Below are positions 50,134-61,162 of a stretch of 64,000 nt of DNA, in pieces. A model generated the notes under the pieces. It did not search any database and was not told where the DNA came from. It worked only from the letters and a program-made list of their open reading frames with translations. Both the position numbers and the translations under genes were made by a program. The stretch covers positions 32,943,474-33,007,473 of the forward strand of contig NW_022881614.1 in the NCBI RefSeq assembly GCF_003369915.1, in the 5' to 3' direction. Each line of letters starts with the position of its first letter. The first letter of the stretch is position 1. Source of the DNA: Drosophila miranda. Lineage: Eukaryota; Arthropoda; Insecta; Diptera; Drosophilidae.

Positions 50134-51517
50134 ATGCAATCGCCATTTACCGAAAAGTTAATTTCTGAGGATGAAGTCGAGGCCTCGTCGACGGCCAGCA
50201 AAGGGAGAAACAACCACCATGTGGTCCCGCTGGGAATCCTCATGGTACTTTGCACAATGTATCTCGTGGTTGCTGGGGCGCAACGCAATTACAGATACTA
50301 TTTCGAGCCCGGCGTCGCTGCCCTCGACCTACACGCCCCCGATGTTTCTCCCGATGAAGGCTACCCGCAGCTGGAAGCTATTGAGGATGAGCCAGTAAAC
50401 AACCTGACATGCGAGAAGCTGGATATCTTCCAAAAAGAACCCGCACAAGAAAATGACAGCAATCTTTCTAGCAAACAAATGGCAAAGCCATATCAGTCCA
50501 AGGCTGGTAAGCGCCTCCGAGGTGGTAAAGCTGTGGAGAGCAACAGGATGTCCTGCTTCCTGCTTCCTGCTTCCTTCCCCAAAGAAGAGCAACACCGCAG
50601 AGCCCATAATATATCTCTTTGCCCTGGTATTTATTTATCTGCTGCTAAAAGCAGCATCCGACATCAATCAGCACTACAAATCGGTAAGAATAATACTTCG
50701 TAGGACTTATGGGAATACACAAGTACTAAAATTACATGATTTCTTTGTATACTAACAGCAAAACAAAGGGGAGCAGTCCTATGCCCAAATACACAAACAG
50801 GATCGGAGGGCCTCAAAAGGTATTTCTCCAAAAACTTTGACAACATTTTAGGGGTGTTATGTAACTCGCTGGGCCGGAGATTACACATCTGATCAGGTTA
50901 ATAAGAGAACAACTTAAACATCTAAATGTACTCTACTCTACTCGTATTTACTACTATTTGTGTATTTAGTAAACTTCCTCTACTGCGAAGCACTGTCCAC
51001 TCATATATGCATATGCATGTATGAGAGCTACGTTTTTGACTATTTCAGAAAAACAAACCCTTATATATTGTATACTTTTGATCTGTACAATCCTTCTATG
51101 GCACCTCTATACTTAGTGAACGGTCCGTGTCGGATACCACACCGTGTGCACCCCAAAGACACGCGATCATCAGCACAGGGCCACATCACCGTTAGCTTAC
51201 AGACCGGCAGGAGATCCTGCAGCACGCTCGGGTACAACACACAGTCACTGTCACGGTATGGTATGTCACGCAAACAGCTCTAAGCCAAACTGTTTTTTCC
51301 TGCAGAAACGCGCCTCAATCGCCGCTCTTCCGTCCCCATCAGCATAGACTATCAAACAGTTCATGTATCAAATATCAGTCAATACTCTTCCGAATTGGCC
51401 AGACGCGGCTCTGTTATTAGCCTCACGGGTCCTAATCCGCCAAATGTAGATCCAAATGCTGTGCCCAGTGGATCGCTTGACTTGAAACGTTGCGTCCGTA
51501 TGATAAATCGTCATTAA
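50134..51517 (+). pseudogene. Unidentified membrane protein gene, frameshifted
   Basis: Three exons: 50134-50683, 50759-50819 and 51306-51517. It begins MQSPFTEKLISEDEVEASST, with a first hydrophobic segment VVPLGILMVLCTMYLVVAGA and an acidic middle (DVSPDEGYPQLEAIEDEP). A second hydrophobic segment, EPIIYLFALVFIYLLLKAAS, lies in another frame, as do the remaining exons (RRGSVISLTGPNPPNVDP...KRCVRMINRH, TAA 51515-51517). The break falls at 50515-50580, where CTTCCTG is repeated three times, so slippage or a sequencing error is likely. I do not recognise the family. A two-pass membrane protein with a Ser/Arg-rich tail is what can be seen. Confidence 0.5.
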
Positions 51518-52665
51518 CTATCGCGTCCACCCATTAATGCTTCAACAACGATCCACAAGACAATCGAATATATTGAAAGAGATTACAAGAGAACCTACCC
51601 AGAAAGAAGACTATATTATTTTCCCAATATAAATTGGATAAACCATTGTCATGTGTGTGTGTTGTTTTTGTTGTTCTTAATGCGTTTCTTTTAATCAGTT
51701 AATTAGTCAATTAATTCATTAAACTATAGTATTATTCAAGTATTTTAAAACGCACCCGCCGATGCAATCGCGAAGACACCAAAAATTTGTACACACGTTT
51801 CCCGAATTGCACAAGCGGCGAGCGGCGGAACGAGCAAAATGTATTTTCCTCCATCCATGTTGCCGATTACTATGGTACATTATTCTACTTAAGGCAAGAT
51901 TAAAACAATCTTAGGCTAGCGTGCAGATTAGTTTGGAGTACCTACAACATTACCATTAACTACGAGCAAAGACTATACAATACCAAGATGACGCATAAGC
52001 GACCAAAAAGCTGTTCTATGGCGGGTCCTAACATTAGGACCCAAAAGGCACGAGGGAGCGCGCGGGGTTTCAATTCCCTTTTCGCCTGTACTTCGTCTCT
52101 ACCACGACCCCGCTGCCCATCGGTTTCGTCTGTTCGGCAACAGCACCGTCGAAGCGGTGTTCGCGGATCGCCGAAGTCTTTGGAGCGGCACAGTGGGACC
52201 TTTGGCCGTCTCAGCTTGCTAAATTAGTTAGTTAGTCAATAAATATTTGCACACTGAAAAAATGTTAAACTTTGAGTGCTTATATCTCCTAAACTAAAAC
52301 TATCTTGAAAATTCGATTGGAAAATTCTCTATTAGATGCGTACATTAAATTTATCTAAAGCACTCATACAATTTTTTGACTATTTCGGCTGAGTCCCCAC
52401 TGTGCCGCGCCAAAGACATCAGCGACCACGCTGCCCTACGGTTTCGGCACGCAACCACTGACATGCTTTCAGTGCGCTTGTGTGTGAAGCTAAAAGCCGT
52501 ATATGCTGCGGGCGAAACCGGTTTATGGCCGTGCCGACCTAGGACACACACACATATACACAACTACAAGCATATTTCTGGGTTGGCTCGAGCTCGTGCT
52601 GACCGAGGCATTGACGAAGCCGAGTAGCACTTCGGAGGCGAAGGTAGCGTAAAAGAGAATTGAAG
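51518..52665. other. Intergenic with an imperfect inverted repeat
   Basis: At 52173-52199 and 52393-52420 lie inverted copies of a sequence around GTCTTTGG.GCGGCACAGTGG, about 90% alike and separated by 190 A+T-rich bases. No coding frame here looks real. Confidence 0.45.
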
Positions 52666-53136
52666 CATGATGCAATTATACAAGGTGGTCTCGTCGGGAG
52701 CCGAAGTTCGTTCGTGTTGTCCCTTATCGTCAGTGCATGCTTGCTTGTTGATGATGAAGGTTGTTCACGGACGAATTTTTTGATATATTCTTAACCCTTA
52801 TGTCCCGACAACAACAAAATTATAAAAAGCATATAAAAAAAATACAACAGAATTAGAAGTAATCTTTATATATTATGTAAAAGAACATTTTAATATAACT
52901 AAAAATGTTGAAGAAAAATTATTAATGGCTGCATAAAATTTAAATATTAATATATCACTAAAATCATTTTATTTTAAAATTTTAGAACCCACGGTCCTGC
53001 TAAGGGTTAATCAACATCAACATATACCGTCTCACTCAAACTCACTATACTATGTGCCCTTCACTCGCACTTATTGCTAGCATACGTTAAGGGACTAACT
53101 TTTGCCGACGAGACCACCTTGTATAATTGCATCATG
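52666..53136 (+). mobile_element. P-element-type MITE, copy 1
   Basis: 471 bp bounded by AATTGAAG (52658-52665 and 53137-53144), an 8-bp target duplication. The ends are 31-bp inverted repeats starting CATGATGCAATTATACAAGG and continuing TGGTCTCGTCG. I count 26 of 31 bases equal to the P-element terminal repeat as I remember it, and P elements also make 8-bp duplications. No coding capacity: a non-autonomous derivative. Confidence 0.85.
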
Positions 53137-53606
53137 AATTGAAGTACTAGCCCCGCGCGCCCGTACCGTGAAGCATCAAACGAAAATTGAAAAAGCATTT
53201 GTTCCTCATGCGACATCTTGGTATTGTATAGTCTTTGCTACAATCTTGTCATGCTCATTGCAGTGACAATTACATACGTTTATGTATCTAGATTGTTAGG
53301 TCGATCTTCAAAGCGGATGACAGGGTGTACAAAAAACTTAATGACATATTTATACTCGTATCGTATTGGATTATTGAGTTGGAACGGAACGTTAATTTGG
53401 AGATAGTTATATGGAATATGGGCTGCAATCAGCAGGGGCACGATATGGCTTAAATCTAGTACACTTCAAGGATATTCTGCAAGGATTCTTCTTTATCGAT
53501 TTTTGCGCTAGCTTCTCCTATTACACTAAATTTTAAAATAAATTACGTATTTTAATTGCATGTGGTTAAACAGGAAAGGACAGGACAGGTGTTTATTCCA
53601 TTGCAT
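53137..53606. other. Intergenic
   Basis: Between the MITE and the 3' end of lines. A TTTATT (minus-strand AATAAA) at 53592-53597 lies only ten bases past the lines stop. Nothing else seen. Confidence 0.4.
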
Positions 53607-56282
53607 TTAACTAAGCTCGTTACCTTCGTAGAGACTCTCGCAACTCTCCAGCAGACGCAGCACCGGCGATATGTCATACGGATAGAGCTGGCGGGAGACC
53701 AGGCGCGATATCTGCAGGCGCAGTCTGATCAGCACGCCCATGGCCTCGTTCAGCATGGCGTTGCCCATGCCAAAGCTGTGGCAGCTGTGCACAAACATGG
53801 TCCAGTTCATGCGGATGTACTTCAGCAGGCGCAGCAGATACAGCAGGAAGCAGGTCTCGTTGCTCACCAGCAGGTCCAGCAGCAGGTCCGAGCTATTCGA
53901 AGTCGTCTTGAGGAACTCCAGAAACGTATACACAGGGTTCAGCATGGCCACCAGTTCGGGAAAGGCATTGTTGCGAAAGGAGATGCCCGACGTCACGTCC
54001 AGGGTGCAGACCATGGCCTCAATCAAATGATCGTCCTGGTCGTCGAATAGGTGAATCAGTATCTTGCTGAAATGACACTCCGGGTGGAACTCCAGGGTCT
54101 GCTTGATGAACGTTTCCAGCTTGCTCAGCACATCCCGAATGGAGCGCTCGATCAGCAACATGTCCTGGAATGCATCGTAGTCGCTCGAGTCAATGGACGA
54201 GTCGGACGAATCGCTGCGGATCTCTTTCACTGTCACCGCAATTGACTTTAGCACCAGCAGCACCATCTTCTGCAGCAGCGTCTTGTCCATTTCTATTAGG
54301 TCCAGCGGCGGCATTGGCGCCCCATCCTCGCCTGCATCGTGCACTGCAGCATCCGCCGATCGCGCCATCGTCGCTATGGCGATGGCACCATTCGCATAAA
54401 CAAGGGGAGTGCCGTTGTAGCCAATCAGGCTAACCATATTGTCCGGCTGGCGTCGCGGCAATGATTCGAGTATGCGAAACCCACGGACATGACACACGAT
54501 CTGGTGGGCCAGCTTGCAGGTCTCCTCGGGCAGCATGTCCTGCAGCGCTAGCGTGGAGCCATAGCACAGCGCCTCATTGAACAGGCACAGCATTTGCTTG
54601 TACACGGTGCACGACAGGCTGTGGTTGAGCAGGAGCTCAAACTTGTCCAGCTGTGCGTAGTAGGGTCTTGTCTCGTCGATGGACAGATTGGCCTTGACCG
54701 AAATGATGTTCTCCCACAGCTGCAGAAAGTTGAGAACGCAGTGCTCCGCCGTGTCCTGGTGGGTGGGAGCCATCAGCTCCGACATGTTCTTCACCAACGT
54801 GGGCCACTTGTGCTCCAGCTTCTGTATCGTGATGCACTTCAGATGCGTGGTGTCAAAGCTCTCGGAGTCAGTGAGAGTGACCACGTGACAGCCGCCGGGT
54901 ACGGATGCGGGTTGTGCGGGGTGCGGGCTTATCGAATCATCATCGTACAGGCCGCCATTCCGCCTGCTCCTCTCCGTCTCTCTATACCTGCTTTCAGGCT
55001 CCCTCTCCCTCTCGGCATCGCCCGCTGCGTCCTCTCTGAATTGTAGAGCAAAGTAGTTGGTCGCCAGCGGCTGGTCCTGTCCTGGAAAGTGCATGTAGCT
55101 TACAGCGGCATCCGCTGGCAGGGCAATGGACGACGCAGCAGCACCAGCAACACTCGTGGTACTCGTCATCCAGTCATCATCCAACGGATGCGTCTCTATA
55201 TCCTTCCATTCGACAATTCGCTTGATAATGTCCAGGCTAAAGTGGATCTTTTGCACCGCCGCCTGCTCGAGAAGCTCGAAATTGAAGAGCTGGTCGACGA
55301 TTTTCTGCAGCCACTCATCATTCAGTTCCTGTTTAGCAATCACCAGAAAGGCGGCTAGCACACGTCCAGCCAGAAATTGCACATAGGAATTGTTGTAGCC
55401 AGCCAGCACGATGATCTCGTCGATAAGCTTGTTGTCGTTCCGAATGAGGGCATCACAAACGTCCATTATTCTCGTACAAATGAAGCCCTTGGCATTCTGC
55501 TTCAAGTAGATGTCGAACAGCAGCTGCAGATTGGACAGGAACTGCAGCAGCTTGTTGGTGGGCCACTCCCTAAGGTAGGCGATCCGTTTCTGGCCGTTTG
55601 TGTCCTGCGAGTAGTGCGACTGGAACGGCTTACGAAGCGTTCGCTCCGAAACACCACACAGGCACTGGCGCGTCAGTGATTGCTCGAACTCCAACATATC
55701 ATCAATCGATGAAGAAGCCGACGCAATGCAGGTGCTCCTATTGCTATTATTACAACTACTATTGCTGCTGCTGATGATGCTGCTACTGCCGGTGGTTATG
55801 GTCAGCAGATCTGGCAATTTTGCGGCGCGGTCCACTTCATCCTTCGTGGTCTCTGGGTCGGTTTGCAGCTCGGGTTGTGGCAAGATATTGTGGACTAAGC
55901 TCTGTACACTGAGCAGCTGCGCATAGGAGGTTGCCCTCGAGCTGCATGGCGTCGTTGTGGGTGAGTTATTGGTGCTGCTGGGTGTTGACAGCGAGTGCGT
56001 GGAGGACGATGACAGCGATGAGCATAGGTGATGATTCTTATTGTTGTTGCTATTGGCATCTAGGGCATCCCGCCGATCTAGTATATCCGGCGGTGACGGT
56101 GGCGGGGGGGGCAATGACTTGGAGCCAACTTTGATTTGCTTCTCAATTTTCTGTCTCTTGGTCTGCGGCTGTTCGTTGTGAGCGATGGCAGCCGCCGTTG
56201 AGCAGGGGCAAACATCGGCGATGATGCCACTTGAACCACTGCCAGCTCCGGCTCCAGATCCAGCTCCAGATGTGGTGTCCAT
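53607..56282 (-). CDS. lin: Lines (LINES/LINS1 family), intact
   Basis: Single exon, 891 codons, start MDTTSGAGSGAGAGSG at 56282, stop 53607-53609. Low-complexity Ser/Asn/Thr-rich N terminus with a basic nuclear-localisation-like KRQKIEKQIKVGSK and polyproline, then the LINES N-terminal region (CLCGVSERTLRKPF, LREWPTNKLLQFLSNLQLLF, ICTRIMDVCDALIRNDNKLI, VQFLAGRVLAAFLVIAKQEL). The helical middle and the LINES C-terminal region follow (MNWTMFVHSCHSFGMGNAML, then LVSRQLYPYDISPVLRLLES). In flies lines is a segment-polarity gene acting in Wingless signalling, hindgut patterning and opposition to Bowl. The length is slightly above the 858 residues I recall for D. melanogaster. No interruption. Flanked on both sides by P-type MITEs. 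Confidence 0.93.
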   Translation of the reverse strand: MDTTSGAGSGAGAGSGSSGIIADVCPCSTAAAIAHNEQPQTKRQKIEKQIKVGSKSLPPPPPSPPDILDRRDALDANSNNNKNHHLCSSLSSSSTHSLSTPSSTNNSPTTTPCSSRATSYAQLLSVQSLVHNILPQPELQTDPETTKDEVDRAAKLPDLLTITTGSSSIISSSNSSCNNSNRSTCIASASSSIDDMLEFEQSLTRQCLCGVSERTLRKPFQSHYSQDTNGQKRIAYLREWPTNKLLQFLSNLQLLFDIYLKQNAKGFICTRIMDVCDALIRNDNKLIDEIIVLAGYNNSYVQFLAGRVLAAFLVIAKQELNDEWLQKIVDQLFNFELLEQAAVQKIHFSLDIIKRIVEWKDIETHPLDDDWMTSTTSVAGAAASSIALPADAAVSYMHFPGQDQPLATNYFALQFREDAAGDAEREREPESRYRETERSRRNGGLYDDDSISPHPAQPASVPGGCHVVTLTDSESFDTTHLKCITIQKLEHKWPTLVKNMSELMAPTHQDTAEHCVLNFLQLWENIISVKANLSIDETRPYYAQLDKFELLLNHSLSCTVYKQMLCLFNEALCYGSTLALQDMLPEETCKLAHQIVCHVRGFRILESLPRRQPDNMVSLIGYNGTPLVYANGAIAIATMARSADAAVHDAGEDGAPMPPLDLIEMDKTLLQKMVLLVLKSIAVTVKEIRSDSSDSSIDSSDYDAFQDMLLIERSIRDVLSKLETFIKQTLEFHPECHFSKILIHLFDDQDDHLIEAMVCTLDVTSGISFRNNAFPELVAMLNPVYTFLEFLKTTSNSSDLLLDLLVSNETCFLLYLLRLLKYIRMNWTMFVHSCHSFGMGNAMLNEAMGVLIRLRLQISRLVSRQLYPYDISPVLRLLESCESLYEGNELS

Positions 56283-56859
56283 CTTCAGTGACGTACCCGA
56301 CGTCTTTGGAATATTTACTCTACTGGCAATGCTTCACGTATCCGCTGCAATTTATATGTCCGTTTAGGTTATAAAATCAAAACAGCTCACGAACCGAAAC
56401 CACATACATACGAACAAGTATTCCGATTTTGTTGGCGTTGCACTGCCACAGCCCAAGCCAAGTAACAGCTTCCGTGCTACGCACACACAAGGTTACGTGT
56501 GCGAGACTCGGTTCCTTGGTTGGAAATGCTCTTTTCTACCAGTTTTGCCTGTTTATTTATGGCAGATGTAGTCAATATACCTGTAGCCAGTTGGGCTGAT
56601 GGCTTTTCCTAACATTTTTTCCGACCACAATATTTTTTTTAGACACTTGTTGCTCACTCGCCACTACCATGCCAATGTTTGTATTAGTTTCACTTCACTC
56701 TCTCGACGCTGCTTTTGCTCGTCTTTCACTACGGTTTGCGACGCACACAGCCAGCTCCTCTTGTTTATGAAATTTGCACCACTTTTATATTGTTTTTATA
56801 TTTTAGTTGAAAAAACAACTACCCTACCTCTCTTTCCGACACAAGTAGCCCGTCGCCAT
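56283..56859. other. Upstream region of lines
   Basis: 5' flank and probable promoter. No TATA box or other motif that I trust. Confidence 0.4.
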
Positions 56860-57356
56860 CATGATGCAATTATACAAGGTGGTCTCGTCGGGAGCCGAAG
56901 TTCGTTCGTGTTGTCCCTTATCGTCAGTGCATGCTTGCTTGTGGATGATGAAGGTTGTTCACGAATTTTTTGATATATTCTTAGCCCTTATGTCCCGACA
57001 ACAACAAAATTATAAAAAGCATATAAAAAAAATACCACAGAATTAGAAGTAATCTTTATATATTATGTAAAAGAACATTTTAATATAACTAAAAATGTTG
57101 AAGAAAAATTATTAATGGCTGCATAAAATTTAAATACTAATATATCAGTAAAATCATTTTATTTTAAAATTTTAAAACCCACGGGCCTGTTAAGGGTTAA
57201 TCAACATCAACATATACCGTCTCACTCACACTCACTATACTATGTGCCCTTCACTCGCACTTATTGCTAGCATACGTTAAGGGACTAACTTTTGCCGACG
57301 AGACCACCTTGTATAATTGCATCATGGACGAGACCACCTTGTATAATTGCATCATG
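56860..57356 (+). mobile_element. P-element-type MITE, copy 2, with duplicated end
   Basis: Same family and orientation as 52666-53136, target duplication GTCGCCAT (56852-56859 and 57357-57364). The body ends at 57326 with the inverted repeat, and then the last 30 bases are repeated in tandem (57327-57356) before the target duplication. It differs from copy 1 by a 4-base gap near 56963 and scattered substitutions. Confidence 0.87.
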
Positions 57357-58647
57357 GTCGCCATCTTTAGGCAGTGCATATTTTTTTTCGTAAAACAATT
57401 TTTGGTACTCGTTGCTGGTTATTTGCTGCTAATGCGAGGAAAAAGAGGGTATGGACACCACGCTAAACGGCCCAGAAAGTGCAACGCTTGCAAGGTAAAA
57501 TCCACCCCGTTTGCTTAATATACCTTGAAGACAAATAGTCGATTTTGTCCCATACGTAAGGTGAGGTTCGTAGAAATCTTGCAATTTGCCTTGGCTGTTT
57601 TTCCTGTTTTCCATACCCTTTTTTTATAGCCCATTCAAAATTACGACTCATTTTTTCGTTGCAGAGCGCAACGTGTGAGCAATCAGTGTGACCGTATAAA
57701 AGTATTCACATTCAATGAAATACCAAAGTTTGAAATCGATAAAGGTTTTTCTCAGCTGATCTTAGATGGATACACAAATTCAAAAATTCAAAAAAGGACA
57801 TTTAACGGTGCAACAACGATGCAACAAGCGTAGCTCCATCAAAGGGCTCCAGCGTGGAAAACCAAGTCATCCTATTTTTGCATGGTTCATTTAGTCTTTC
57901 GGGAGAAGAACGCTCAGCCGCCGATAATCTGCCACAAGGCCATAGGTTTTTCACACCCAATCGTCTTTCCAAGAAGAATGACTTTTTCCCAGATTTAAAA
58001 GTTTTTTGCCTAATTCATGCTTTAGATATTTTCGGTATCAGTTAGGGTACAGCAAGTACAAAATTATCTTTAAGTAAATAAATGCATTCATTGACAAACA
58101 TTTCATCAGTGCTATAATACCCTCTTTTCCCGGGGGTATTGCATTGCTATCGATACTATCCGTTCGTTAATTGGCAATTGATATTAGTAGTCGATAGTTG
58201 AGACACCTTGCAGCCCTAGTTTCACAGTGGTACCACCCTGTCAGAAAAAGGAAAAAGATTTAAACAAGATTCATTTAATTCATGAGAATTAATCGCCAGG
58301 AGATGTCAAATAAAATAAATTTAAAATTTTAACTATTTCGAAATTCGAATAAATACGTTTTCGGGCCTGATTTTCGATTCAAAACAAAAACCACCAGCGA
58401 CGTGGCAACTCTGAGTCTTGTTTTTCATTTGACATTGGAGGAACTTTTGTAAAAATTTGCCGACAGCGAAAATTTTTGGAAAAAAATAAAAAAAATCAGC
58501 TGTTTAGTAAAAAATAAAATAAAATATTTATAACGGCGATTTATAAAAAAAATAACCTGTGTCAAGTAGCGGTATTTAAGTGAAGTTTCGTGATTTTCTC
58601 GTGTTTTTTGTGACGAAAAAAACCTCCCCAACCTCTCCCAAAGAAAA
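57357..58647. other. Region between MITE and Pgi
   Basis: At 57684-57693 the minus strand reads GGTCACACTG, the core-promoter Motif 1 (M1BP site), about 35 bases before a minus-strand ATG (57651) with the frame MSRNFEWAIKKGYGKQEKQP. This resembles the start of a myotrophin/ankyrin-type protein but soon loses any likeness, so a small decayed gene is possible. Frames at 57780-58050 are not credible. The Pgi promoter should lie in 58400-58640; no clear motif there. Confidence 0.4.
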
Positions 58648-60731
<2,084 letters not shown>

Positions 60732-61011
60732 ATTTGTTCGACCATTTGTTGACAATTAAAATGAGATGAAAATGTTCGCGCGAACAGACACAAAAACACC
60801 TGTAGTAGTTCCTGTGCTGTTATTGGATGAGCTTCTACTTATGTATACTCTAACTACCTATAGAAAAGAAACCAAACCCCTGTTCTTGGCACAATATTCT
60901 ACCATATATATAGATTGGAAATGGAATGTTTACGTTTGCTTGCTAATGACAAAATCTCATTGTCGGAAATTAAAAAAATAATTGGCTCCCTATTCGTTGT
61001 TGCACGTAGTT

Positions 61012-61027
61012 AATAAACACAAATAAA
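61012..61027 (+). terminator. Pgi polyadenylation signals
   Basis: Two AATAAA hexamers ten bases apart, about 280 bases after the Pgi stop. Confidence 0.6.
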
Positions 61028-61162
61028 AATTGCATGGAATTCAGTGTGGAAAACTGCACTTGTTTAATTGGCTGGGGGATAGGACAATAAAGAAATTACA
61101 GTGGTACCTAAGCTAACGTATAGAGGAATAAACTAATCCACTGATTCATTGGAGTCAGTCGC

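Noticed and set aside
53556-56134. Plus-strand frames opposite lines
   Set aside because: Antisense shadows produced by the GC-rich lin coding sequence.
57780-58045. Plus-strand frame starting MENQVILFLHG
   Set aside because: No homologue I recognise, biased composition, and no splice structure around it.
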